Assembly: GCA_002155105.1 (NCBI GenBank)
Contig: MUZD01000008.1
Coordinates: 62,001 to 126,000, forward strand
Reading direction: 5' to 3'
DNA length: 64,000 nucleotides
From: Sedimentibacter sp. SX930
Lineage (GTDB): Bacteria > Bacillota > Bacilli > Lactobacillales > Aerococcaceae
In this document: positions 9,380-17,125 of the stretch, piece after piece
Numbering within the stretch: the stretch's first letter is position 1
Layout: the number at the start of each line of letters is the position of its first letter
Translations under genes and position numbers: made by a program
Notes under the pieces: model-generated
Seen by the model: the letters and a program-made list of their open reading frames with translations, nothing else
What the model was told of the DNA's origin: nothing
Databases searched by the model: none

Positions 9380-10270
9380 CTATGCTGAAGTGGCCTTCTT
9401 CTGCAATCTTCTGCCCAAACTTCTGGCGGTCAGATTGAAGATAAGCACAGCCAACACCAGTACTGCTGAGGCACCCGCAGATACTTGCGCCCCATCCGGT
9501 TTCACGCCTTCACTGTTGATTTTCCAGATGTGCACAGCCAATGTTTCAGCAGGCCGGAAAATATTCAACGGACTTGTGATGGATTGCGGATTCCAGTTTG
9601 TGAAATCCAAAGCCGGCGCGCTCTGGCCGGCTGTATAGATCAGTGCGGCTGCTTCACCGAAAATACGGCCCGCAGCCAAAATCATCCCGGTCAGAATACC
9701 CGGCAAAGCAGCCGGCAGAATGATCAACGTCACTGTCTCCCAACGGGAAAGCCCCAACGCCAATCCAGCTTCACGCTGGGAAGACGGGATCGCCCGCAAG
9801 GAATCTTCAATCGTGCGCGTCAAAAGCGGCAGATTGAAGATGGTCAGGGACAAGGCTCCCGAAAGGATCGAGAAGCCAAAACCATACTGGATGACGAAGA
9901 TCAGAAATCCAAAGAGACCGACCACAACTGACGGTAAGGAACTCAAAACTTCGATAGCAGTACGGATGATGTCAGTAAACCAATTCTGAGGTGCATATTC
10001 CGAAAGGTAAATCGCCGCTCCCAGTGCAAGAGGCGTGCTGATCAGCAGCGTCAGGACCAATAGGTAAAAGGAATTGAATAACTGCACTCCGATTCCGCCG
10101 CCTACCTGAAAGGATTTTGCCGGAGCCGTCAAAAATTCCCATGAGAACTGGGGCAGGCCGCGCCATAGAATAAAGAGCAGTAGACTTGCCAAGATAAGGA
10201 TGATCGTTCCGGAAAATAAATAAATCAGGCCGACCATAAATTTGTCTACTTTTTTGGGATTCATGTTCAT
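9380..10270 (-). CDS. pstA: Phosphate ABC transporter permease PstA (distal operon)
   Basis: A 296-residue integral membrane protein with six predicted membrane segments, the first at about residues 13-35. The cytoplasmic EAA-type coupling loop is SQREAGLALGLSRWETVTLIILPAALPGILTG. It pairs with PstC to form the phosphate channel. Its ATG overlaps the pstC stop by ATGA, so translation is coupled. It is clearly diverged from the other PstA at 14062-14934. Confidence 0.95.
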   Translation of the reverse strand: MNMNPKKVDKFMVGLIYLFSGTIILILASLLLFILWRGLPQFSWEFLTAPAKSFQVGGGIGVQLFNSFYLLVLTLLISTPLALGAAIYLSEYAPQNWFTDIIRTAIEVLSSLPSVVVGLFGFLIFVIQYGFGFSILSGALSLTIFNLPLLTRTIEDSLRAIPSSQREAGLALGLSRWETVTLIILPAALPGILTGMILAAGRIFGEAAALIYTAGQSAPALDFTNWNPQSITSPLNIFRPAETLAVHIWKINSEGVKPDGAQVSAGASAVLVLAVLIFNLTARSLGRRLQKKATSA

Positions 10271-11190
10271 TTTTTAACGGCTCCTTTCTTACCGATGTAG
10301 CGTGTCAAAATATTGAAGAATAGAGCCATCAACAGGAGGATGGTCGCCAATGACCAGAGGACATTGTTTTCCAGGGTTCCCATCACGGTGTTCCCCATGC
10401 TCATCGTCAAAATACTTGTCAATGTCGAAGCCGGCGTCACCAGGCTATTCGGCATCAAAGTCGCATTCCCGATGACCATCTGAACAGCCAAGGCTTCTCC
10501 GAACGCACGCGCCATACCGAAAACGACCGCAGTCATAAGGCCTGGGGTAGCTGCCCGCAAAACCACCTTATAGATGGTCTGCCAGCGCGTCCCTCCCATA
10601 GCAAGGGAAGCTTCCCGGTAATGACGGGGGACTGCGTTCAACGCATCCACTGACATGCTGGTCACGGTCGGCAAAATCATGACGAACAGGACCAAGGTGG
10701 AAGAAAGAATACCGAAGCCGGTACCGCCGAACAGCGAGCGGACAAACGGCACGACGACCGTCAAGCCGATGAATCCATATACGACAGACGGAATACCAAC
10801 CAACAGTTCGATGACCGGCTGCAAGATTTTTTTCCCGGATTTCGGTGAAATTTCCGTCATGAACAAGGCTGCAGCTATGGCGAACGGTGTCGCCAAGGCT
10901 GCGGAAATCAAAGTGACCAAAAATGAGCCAGCGATCATCGGCAAGGCGCCGACCAACGGGGTGCCGTCATCAGCGACGGTACCGGGGTTCCAGATGCTTT
11001 TCGTCAAAAAATCCCCTAGCGATACGCCATCCGTAACAAAGGTGGATATCCCTTTGCTGGTGACAAAATATAGAATGGACAGCACGATGAAGACGATGAC
11101 TGCCGTGCTGATCAGACTGATGGTGCGTCCAAATGATTCCAATCTGCGTTTACTTGACTTTTTCATTAAGTTTCCTGGTGTCATTTCCAA
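10267..11190 (-). CDS. pstC: Phosphate ABC transporter permease PstC (distal operon)
   Basis: Integral membrane subunit of about 307 residues. It has a first membrane segment near residues 24-46 and the conserved loop PRHYREASLAMGGTRWQTIYKVVLRAATPGLMTA that contacts PstB. The start is uncertain: TTG 11190 lies seven bases after GAGGAGGG and is used here. ATGs at 11184 and 11166 are alternatives. The long ORF upstream of these has no homology. It is separated from pstS by about 90 bp holding a hairpin. Confidence 0.92.
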   Translation of the reverse strand: MEMTPGNLMKKSSKRRLESFGRTISLISTAVIVFIVLSILYFVTSKGISTFVTDGVSLGDFLTKSIWNPGTVADDGTPLVGALPMIAGSFLVTLISAALATPFAIAAALFMTEISPKSGKKILQPVIELLVGIPSVVYGFIGLTVVVPFVRSLFGGTGFGILSSTLVLFVMILPTVTSMSVDALNAVPRHYREASLAMGGTRWQTIYKVVLRAATPGLMTAVVFGMARAFGEALAVQMVIGNATLMPNSLVTPASTLTSILTMSMGNTVMGTLENNVLWSLATILLLMALFFNILTRYIGKKGAVKK

Positions 11191-11230
11191 GAGAAACCCT
11201 CCTCTTAAACTTTGAGCCGCAACGAAAGGC

Positions 11231-11251
11231 GCCGTCCTCCGAAAAGGCGGC
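11231..11251 (-). other. Hairpin between pstS and pstC (distal operon)
   Basis: GCCG-CCT and AGG-A-CGGC pair around a six-base loop in the 93-bp gap. There is no strong T tract, so this looks like an attenuating or mRNA-end-protecting hairpin that would favour pstS over the downstream genes, rather than a full terminator. The role is inferred. Confidence 0.45.
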
Positions 11252-11283
11252 AACCTCTCATCACAATGATATTTCAGTTGCTG

Positions 11284-12144
11284 TTATTCGATCGGTGTTA
11301 CGTTTCCTTCAATGTCCCTATCGACCTTCATTTGCGTCGAAGGAATGTATCCCAACGCTTCAATCAGATTCCCTTGGACGTCCTCCGACAGCATGTAATC
11401 CAGGAATTCTTTCGTCAATCCCGTAGGTTCGCCATTCGTGTACATATGTTCATATGCCCAAATGACCCATGCGTTGGTTGTAACGTTCTCTGGTGTCGGC
11501 TTCACCCCATCTATGGAAAGCGCCTCGACATCTTCATTGACGTAGGAGAACGATACATAGCTGATGGTGCCTGGTGTTGAAGCAACAATCTGACGGACGG
11601 TTCCGTTGGATTCCTGCTCTTGGGTGATGATGCTTTCTTCTCCGGCCAGAACCCATTTATCGAATGTCGCTCTGGTTCCACTGCCCTTCGCGCGGTTCAA
11701 TACGACGATCGGCAGATTCTTTCCGCCCAATTCGGACCAATTGCTGTATTTGCCGGTAAAGATGCCGCGCAACTCTTCCATGGAAAGATCCGTTACACCG
11801 ACACCCGGCGTCACGATAGGCGTTATGCCGACGATGGCGACACGGTGGTCCACCAATTGGCTGGCATCGATCCCTTCCCTCTCTTCGGCAAAAATATCCG
11901 AATTGCCGATGTCGACCGCACCTGCGGCAATTTGGCTCAAGCCAGTTCCGGTACCGCCGCCCTGGACATTGACGAATTTCCCGAGGTTTTCCGCACTGAA
12001 CTGTTCCCCAGCGGCCTCGACTAACGGTTGCAGCGCAGAAGAGCCTACCGCGGTGATGGATTCCTCATCGACTACAGGACCGCAGGCAGATAGCGCAAAG
12101 ACAGCAGCAAGACTGACTATGGCTGAAACATATCTTAATTTCAT
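11284..12144 (-). CDS. pstS: Phosphate-binding lipoprotein PstS (distal operon)
   Basis: A 286-residue extracellular substrate-binding lipoprotein. The signal peptide MKLRYVSAIVSLAAVFALSAC ends in a lipobox (L-S-A-C, Cys21 acylated). The PBP-like domain has phosphate-contact motifs AVGSSALQPLVEA, QGGGTGTGLSQIAAGAVDIGNSD and NRAKGSGTRATFDKW. ATG 12144 follows GGGAGGTA. It is the first gene of the distal operon and is preceded by PhoP boxes. It differs clearly from the 319-residue PstS at 15950-16909, so the two systems are probably not a recent duplication. Confidence 0.95.
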   Translation of the reverse strand: MKLRYVSAIVSLAAVFALSACGPVVDEESITAVGSSALQPLVEAAGEQFSAENLGKFVNVQGGGTGTGLSQIAAGAVDIGNSDIFAEEREGIDASQLVDHRVAIVGITPIVTPGVGVTDLSMEELRGIFTGKYSNWSELGGKNLPIVVLNRAKGSGTRATFDKWVLAGEESIITQEQESNGTVRQIVASTPGTISYVSFSYVNEDVEALSIDGVKPTPENVTTNAWVIWAYEHMYTNGEPTGLTKEFLDYMLSEDVQGNLIEALGYIPSTQMKVDRDIEGNVTPIE

Positions 12145-12200
12145 TGTGTACCTCCCATGTATTAACCTTGAACACATACTTATCCATCGTAACGAATGTT

Positions 12201-12239
12201 TGTAAATGTTTCGTATCTCTTTTGTAAATTTTATGTAAA
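12201..12239 (-). promoter_or_regulatory. PhoP box array upstream of the distal pstS
   Basis: On the minus strand the hexamers TTTACA, TTTACA, GATACG and TTTACA start exactly 11 bp apart (12234-12239, 12223-12228, 12212-12217, 12201-12206). This matches the TT(A/T/C)ACA-N5 repeat bound by PhoP dimers in Bacillus. The array ends about 57 bp before the pstS ATG, leaving room for a -10 near 12180-12190. Confidence 0.75.
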
Positions 12240-12272
12240 TCCACCATATATTTTATTGATGGAACATTGTAA

Positions 12273-12300
12273 CGTTGATTTTACGTTATTTTTCTGTAAA
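12273..12300 (-). promoter_or_regulatory. Second, weaker PhoP box cluster upstream of the distal pstS
   Basis: Further upstream, TTTACA (12295-12300), ATAACG (12284-12289) and TCAACG (12273-12278) keep the same 11-bp period. It may be an upstream PhoP-binding region or chance in AT-rich DNA. Confidence 0.45.
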
Positions 12301-12431
12301 TTTACTCTATGATTATCCATATTATAACAAATCGGCGGAACGCTTGTCTTATATCTGGTGCAGAAATATATATTACATTTTCATGAGTGTTTTCAATGTC
12401 CTTCATTTGACTGCCGTTATTCAAACATGCA

Positions 12432-12489
12432 CAAAAAAAGCCGGGAAGATGCCGCGCAATCGGGTTCAATTGCGTGTTCTTCCTGGCTT
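12432..12489 (-). terminator. Terminator of the proximal pst operon
   Basis: On the minus strand an AGCC-A-GGAAGA/TCTTCC-C-GGCT stem, with an inner CGCAAT/ATTGCG stem, ends in seven T residues. It lies just after phoU and before the PhoP boxes of the next operon, so the two pst operons are separate transcription units. The 12145-12520 interval contains only this terminator and the PhoP boxes. Confidence 0.85.
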
Positions 12490-12520
12490 CATCTTTTCTC
12501 ATCCTGCATCCATAAATCTG

Positions 12521-13195
12521 TCAGTCTTCGAATTTGTTGTTTGTGTTCAATTCGATGATCTTCCCTGTCCCCAAATAAATGATCCACTCACAAATATTTG
12601 TCACGTAATCACCGATCCGCTCGAGATAGCCGGCGACCATGATGTAATCTGTCGCTCCCAGAACAAGTTCCGGATCAAGCTTCATCTCTTCGATGGCGCG
12701 TTCATAGATATGCTCGGCATCCTTATCGACCAATTTGTCGCTCAGGGCAACTTCCTTGGCTTTTTCGATGTCCGTTTTGATGTAGGCGGTAAGGACTTCC
12801 TCCACCATGACTTTCACTTTGTCCGATTGCCCAGCTATCACTGCTTCGATATCGGAATTGCGCTTGTTCCCTTTAACACGGATAGTCGACTTCGCAATAC
12901 TGACGGCGTGGTCTGCCATACGCTCCAGATCCGCGCATGCCTTCATGATGGTAACGATTCTGCGGAGGTTGCCAGTGACTGGCTGATGCAACGCGATCAA
13001 TTCAAAGCATCTTTTCTCGATTTCCGCTTCTCTTTGGTTGATGGCGATATCACTCGCTATCACTTCCGCAGCAAGCTCTTTATCATGATTCACAAAACCT
13101 TTAACAGATATGTAGATTGCTTCATTCACCATTTTCCCCATTTCAGAGAAAAGTACGTGCAAATCCTGCAATTCTTCTTCAAAAATCTTTCTCAT
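12521..13195 (-). CDS. phoU: Phosphate signalling protein PhoU (proximal pst operon)
   Basis: A 224-residue PhoU with two helical PhoU domains and metal-binding signatures DLERMADHAVSIAKS and YLERIGDYVTNICEW. It starts MRKIFEEELQDLHVLFSEMG. It is a clear paralogue of the PhoU at 7051-7719 and shows the same overall plan, so each Pst transporter has its own PhoU. It is the last gene of its operon, 66 bp after pstB and directly followed by a terminator. Confidence 0.95.
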   Translation of the reverse strand: MRKIFEEELQDLHVLFSEMGKMVNEAIYISVKGFVNHDKELAAEVIASDIAINQREAEIEKRCFELIALHQPVTGNLRRIVTIMKACADLERMADHAVSIAKSTIRVKGNKRNSDIEAVIAGQSDKVKVMVEEVLTAYIKTDIEKAKEVALSDKLVDKDAEHIYERAIEEMKLDPELVLGATDYIMVAGYLERIGDYVTNICEWIIYLGTGKIIELNTNNKFED

Positions 13196-13261
13196 CTTTT
13201 CGCCCCCTGTTACATGTCATTATGCATCACAGTGCATCTCTTATCCCATTATAGCCCAGTC

Positions 13262-14044
13262 TTACCCGAATTTGCCAGAGATATAATCATCTGTGCGTTT
13301 GTCATTCGGATTGGAGTAAATGATTTCCGTCTTATCATATTCTACCACTTCTCCATTTAAAAAGAAGGCCGTTTGGTCCGAAATCCGGGCTGCCTGTTGC
13401 ATATTGTGGGTAACGATGATGATGCTGTAATCTTTTTTCAAAGTCTGGATAAGTTCTTCGACTTTGGACGTCGAAATCGGGTCCAATGCGGAAGTCGGCT
13501 CATCCATCAAAAGGACTTCCGGTTCCACCGCCAGACTCCTGGCGATGCACAAACGTTGTTGTTGCCCACCGGATAACCCAAAGGCATTCTGCTTCAGACG
13601 ATCTTTTACTTCATCCCAAAGCGCTGCACCTTTCAAACTTTTTTCAACAATCTCGTCCAAAATGGTTTTATCTTTGATGCCATGGATTTTAGGCCCGTAT
13701 GCGATATTTTCATAGATCGATTTTGGGAAAGGGTTCGGTTTTTGGAAGACCATCCCCACATCCGTACGCAGCTGTTCCACTTTGTATCTTGGATCAAAAA
13801 TGTTTTGTCCGTTGTAATTGATCGATCCCGTCATTTTTACGCTCGGAACCAACTCGACCATCCGGTTCAAGGTTTTGATGAAAGTGGACTTGCCGCATCC
13901 GGATGGTCCGATGATCGCCGTGACTTCTTTCGTTGGGATATCAAGTTGGATGTTTTTCAGGGCGTGTGTATCTCCATACCATAAGTTGAAATCTTTCACG
14001 CTGTAAATCATTTTTTTATCTTTTAAGCTCACTTCTGGATTCAA
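13262..14044 (-). CDS. pstB: Phosphate ABC transporter ATP-binding protein PstB (proximal operon)
   Basis: A 260-residue ATPase with Walker [12 protein letters not shown] loop [15 protein letters not shown], signature [14 protein letters not shown], Walker [14 protein letters not shown] and H loop VTHNM. TTG 14044 is used because AGGAGGG lies eight bases upstream; an internal ATG at codon 12 is possible. It is the only PstB in this operon, whereas the distal operon has two. It lies 17 bp after pstA. Confidence 0.95.
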   Translation of the reverse strand: MNPEVSLKDKKMIYSVKDFNLWYGDTHALKNIQLDIPTKEVTAIIGPSGCGKSTFIKTLNRMVELVPSVKMTGSINYNGQNIFDPRYKVEQLRTDVGMVFQKPNPFPKSIYENIAYGPKIHGIKDKTILDEIVEKSLKGAALWDEVKDRLKQNAFGLSGGQQQRLCIARSLAVEPEVLLMDEPTSALDPISTSKVEELIQTLKKDYSIIIVTHNMQQAARISDQTAFFLNGEVVEYDKTEIIYSNPNDKRTDDYISGKFG

Positions 14045-14061
14045 ATGAGTACCCTCCTATT

Positions 14062-14934
14062 TTAATAACGCTTCGAGAATTTATTGCGGATATAGATCGC
14101 CAGTGAGTTCATGATGACCAACATAAGCATCAAGACAATACTTCCTGCTGCAGCGACTGCCTGGAATTCTTCCTGGGGACGTCCTGCCCAGTTGAAGATT
14201 TGGATCGGCATTGCCGTGAACCCGGATAAGATGCTTTCCGGAACATAAGCGATAAATGTCATCGCTCCGATCATCAACAGCGGTGCAGTCTCCCCGACCG
14301 CCCTTGAAAGAGCCAATATCGATCCGGTAAGGATGCCGGGCACAGCTGCCGGAAGAACGACCGTCCGGATCGTCTGCCATTTGGTGGCACCCATCGCATA
14401 AGAGGCCTCATATTGTTCCTTTGGAATGGCGCGAATCGCTTCTTGGCTGGAAACTACGATTACAGGCAAAATCATCAAGCTCATGGTCAAGCCACCCGCC
14501 AGTACGCTTCGGCCCATTTCAAGCAAGCGGACGAATACAGTCAGCCCCAAGAGCCCGAAAACAATGGACGGAACGCCGGAAAGATTTGAAATATTCAACT
14601 CGATGAAGTGCGTAAATTTATTATCGGGAGCATATTCCTCAAGATAGATCGCCGTTCCGACACCCAGAATGAGTGATACTGGAGCGACTATGGCCATGAT
14701 CCAGACGGTCCCATAGATGGCAGCCTTGATGCCGGCATCTTCCGCTTTTCTTGATGCATAATTGCTCAAGAAATCCCAATCAAGATAGCTGGCGCCTTGC
14801 GAAACGATCCGCATGACCAGGATGGCCAAGACGACGATGCCAAAAAAGGTAGCCAGAAAAAAGAGTCCCTTGAATACGTTATTCAGCATCAGCCGGTTGT
14901 TGATTCTTTTGTTGTTCTTTTCTACTAATTTCAT
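14062..14934 (-). CDS. pstA: Phosphate ABC transporter permease PstA (proximal operon)
   Basis: A 290-residue six-segment permease. The first membrane segment lies at about residues 24-46. The coupling loop is PKEQYEASYAMGATKWQTIRTVVLPAAVPGILTGSIL. I use ATG 14934, which overlaps the pstC stop by one base (TGATG) with GGGAGG seven bases upstream; a TTG one codon earlier is also open. Confidence 0.95.
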   Translation of the reverse strand: MKLVEKNNKRINNRLMLNNVFKGLFFLATFFGIVVLAILVMRIVSQGASYLDWDFLSNYASRKAEDAGIKAAIYGTVWIMAIVAPVSLILGVGTAIYLEEYAPDNKFTHFIELNISNLSGVPSIVFGLLGLTVFVRLLEMGRSVLAGGLTMSLMILPVIVVSSQEAIRAIPKEQYEASYAMGATKWQTIRTVVLPAAVPGILTGSILALSRAVGETAPLLMIGAMTFIAYVPESILSGFTAMPIQIFNWAGRPQEEFQAVAAAGSIVLMLMLVIMNSLAIYIRNKFSKRY

Positions 14935-15863
14935 CAATATTCCTCCCTAAAACGACGAGACACATAATTCGCCAACAGGTTCATCAGCAAGGTGAAGAGG
15001 AACAAGGTCATCCCTACCGCATAGATGCTGTAATAGATAGTTGAACCATATGTGGCATCCCCCATGCTGACCTGAACGATGTAGGAAGTCATCGTCTGGA
15101 TGGATTCTGTTACATCAAGCGTAAATTTAGGTGTGGAGCCAGCGGCTGTGGATACGATCATCGTTTCGCCAACCGCACGCGAAATTCCCAATACGATAGA
15201 AGAGATGATCCCCGACAAGGAACCTGGCAAAATAACTTTAAGCGCCACTTCCAAACGGGTAGCCCCTAAAGCTAATGCTCCCTCGCGCATTGCATTCGGC
15301 ACAGCGCCCATCGCTTCTTCCGATAACGACGTGATCTGCGGGATGATCATGATCCCCACGACAATACCCGGGCTTAGCGCATTGAATATCGGCAAGTTCG
15401 GGATAAACGTCTGCAGCAACGGGGTAACGAATGTCAAGGCGAAGAGCCCGTAGACTACCGTAGGAACTCCGGCCAAAACCTCCAGAACCGGCTTGACGAT
15501 TTTTCTGGTCCGTTCGGTTGCATATTCGCTCAAATAGATGGCTGAGGCTAGGCCGAGTGGTACGGCAACTAGCATCGCAACGCCAGCTATCAAGAATGTT
15601 CCACTCAATAACGGCAAAATCCCAAAACTGGGATCATTTTTGAAGAAAGGATACCACTCTTTTCCGGTAAGGAATTCCAGGATCGGAACATCGTTGAAAA
15701 ATGTGAATGTTTCTTTTGCCAACGTAAACACAATCCCGAATGTCGTCAAGATCGAAATGATCGCACAGACCAGAAAAAAAAGAGGCATTGCTTTTTCTGT
15801 AAATTGCAAAGATTTTTGTCGTGAACTTTTTTCGTTCATCAAGTCTTTGACAGATTTGGACAT
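14934..15863 (-). CDS. pstC: Phosphate ABC transporter permease PstC (proximal operon)
   Basis: A 309-residue permease with a cytoplasmic N-terminus (MSKSVKDLMNEKSSRQKSLQ), a first membrane segment around residues 28-50, and the coupling loop PNAMREGALALGATRLEVALKVILPGSLSGII. The start has AGAGGAGAA upstream. Translation of pstA is coupled to its stop. Confidence 0.95.
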   Translation of the reverse strand: MSKSVKDLMNEKSSRQKSLQFTEKAMPLFFLVCAIISILTTFGIVFTLAKETFTFFNDVPILEFLTGKEWYPFFKNDPSFGILPLLSGTFLIAGVAMLVAVPLGLASAIYLSEYATERTRKIVKPVLEVLAGVPTVVYGLFALTFVTPLLQTFIPNLPIFNALSPGIVVGIMIIPQITSLSEEAMGAVPNAMREGALALGATRLEVALKVILPGSLSGIISSIVLGISRAVGETMIVSTAAGSTPKFTLDVTESIQTMTSYIVQVSMGDATYGSTIYYSIYAVGMTLFLFTLLMNLLANYVSRRFREEY

Positions 15864-15891
15864 ATTGATTCTCCTCTAATAAAGATGAGAT

Positions 15892-15922
15892 GCAAGGGAA
15901 GCAAAACGCTCGCTTCCCTTAC
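15892..15922 (-). other. Hairpin between pstS and pstC (proximal operon)
   Basis: AAGGGAAGC and GCTTCCCTT form a perfect 9-bp stem with a nine-base loop in the gap between pstS and pstC. On the minus strand it follows the pstS stop without a clear T run, so partial termination or 3'-end protection of pstS mRNA is likely. The distal operon has a hairpin at the same place. Confidence 0.55.
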
Positions 15923-15949
15923 ATCCCTTAGTTATTTATTTGGTTTTGT

Positions 15950-16909
15950 TTATTTCAAGCCTTCCAATGTAGTCAAAGCTTCTTCATAAGATTCAGCCGG
16001 AAGTGCTACATAGCCAACTTCAGCTGCCATTTCGGCTGCCATTTCCAATGTGTATTTAGTGAACTCGTAGACATTTTCGTTTTGCAATGACTCGTTCTTC
16101 ACGTAGATGAACAATGGGCGAGATAGAGGCTCATACGATCCATCTTGAACTGTCGTGTCGTTAGGTGTTACTGCAACGCCTTCACCGTTTACGATCGGAA
16201 CAGCTTTGACGATGTCACTGTTTTCCAGGAAGTATGCATAACCGAAGTAACCGATAGCATTTGCGGATCCGGAAACACCTTGTACCAAGACATTGTCATC
16301 TTCAGATAATGAAGCTGCTTTGTTGATTTGTGCGCCATCCAAGATTACTTCATCAAAGTAATCGTACGTTCCTGAGTCAGTACCTGGGCTGAACAACTCG
16401 ATTTTTTCTTCTGGCCAGCCTTCACGGACATCCGCCCATGTTTCTACGCCAGTTCCGTCTGTCCAGATCATGGCTAATTCTTCAATAGTCAATTGATCCA
16501 CCCAGTCGTTATCGCTGTTCACAACTACTGTCAAGCCATCCAAGGCAATTTGGAACTCTGTATATTCGATGCCTGCTTCTTCCAATAAGGCGATTTCTTC
16601 TTCTTTGATCGGACGTGAAGCATTACTGATGTCTGTTTCACCTGCGATGAATTTCTCAAATCCGCCACCTGTACCGGATACACCGATAGTCGCTTTGAGA
16701 TCCGGATTTGCGATTGAAAATTCTTCTGCTACAGCTTCCATGATCGGGAATACAGTGGAAGATCCATCCACTAAGATACTGTTGCTTGCAGTTGTACTTT
16801 CTGTTGCCGCACCGCTTTCTGTAGTTGTGCCATCTCCATTGCCACAAGCTGCCAATGTAGCGCCGATTGTTAAAGCCATTGCGAATTTAGATAATTTGCC
16901 AAAGTTCAT
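15950..16909 (-). CDS. pstS: Phosphate-binding lipoprotein PstS (proximal operon)
   Basis: A 319-residue lipoprotein. The signal peptide ends at LAAC (Cys22) and is followed by a Gly/Thr/Ser-rich linker. The substrate-binding motifs are VDGSSTVFPIMEAVAEEF, GVSGTGGGFEKFIAGETDISNASRP, SPGTDSGTYDYFDEV and VQGVSGSANAIGYFGYAYF. These are hallmark phosphate contacts of the PstS/SphX branch. The start has AAAGGATGG upstream. It heads the proximal operon, directly downstream of phoR and a PhoP-box cluster. Confidence 0.95.
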   Translation of the reverse strand: MNFGKLSKFAMALTIGATLAACGNGDGTTTESGAATESTTASNSILVDGSSTVFPIMEAVAEEFSIANPDLKATIGVSGTGGGFEKFIAGETDISNASRPIKEEEIALLEEAGIEYTEFQIALDGLTVVVNSDNDWVDQLTIEELAMIWTDGTGVETWADVREGWPEEKIELFSPGTDSGTYDYFDEVILDGAQINKAASLSEDDNVLVQGVSGSANAIGYFGYAYFLENSDIVKAVPIVNGEGVAVTPNDTTVQDGSYEPLSRPLFIYVKNESLQNENVYEFTKYTLEMAAEMAAEVGYVALPAESYEEALTTLEGLK

Positions 16910-16981
16910 TTTTTACCATCCTTTATGTTGAGGTTATTTGAACGTCATTGCCTGTTCACAACCCTAATATTAACGGTCTTT

Positions 16982-17051
16982 TGTTAATTTCCTTGCGGTT
17001 TCGTGTAAAGTTTTTGTTGAGTTCCCGTCTTTTTTGTAAATGTTTTGTAAA
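16982..17051 (-). promoter_or_regulatory. PhoP box arrays upstream of the proximal pstS
   Basis: Two sets are visible on the minus strand. TTTACA occurs at 17046-17051 and 17035-17040. TCAACA (17015-17020), TTTACA (17004-17009), CCGCAA (16993-16998) and TTAACA (16982-16987) then follow. Within each set the starts are exactly 11 bp apart, as in Bacillus PhoP boxes. A TTAATATT just downstream could serve as the -10. Confidence 0.75.
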
Positions 17052-17070
17052 CAGGGCTTCTGAAGGCAAG

Positions 17071-17112
17071 CAAAAAAGCTCTACAGACGCGTTTCTCGCC
17101 TGTAAAGCTTTT
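17071..17112 (-). terminator. Terminator after phoR
   Basis: An AAGCTTTACAGGCG/CGTCTGTAGAGCTT stem with a short loop and TTTT tail follows the phoR stop by 14 bp. phoPR and pstS are thus separate transcripts. Confidence 0.85.
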
Positions 17113-17125
17113 GTATTTGAATCCA

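Noticed and set aside
12275-13360. A 361-codon open frame on the + strand
   Set aside because: It lies antisense to phoU and a terminator; no recognisable domain.
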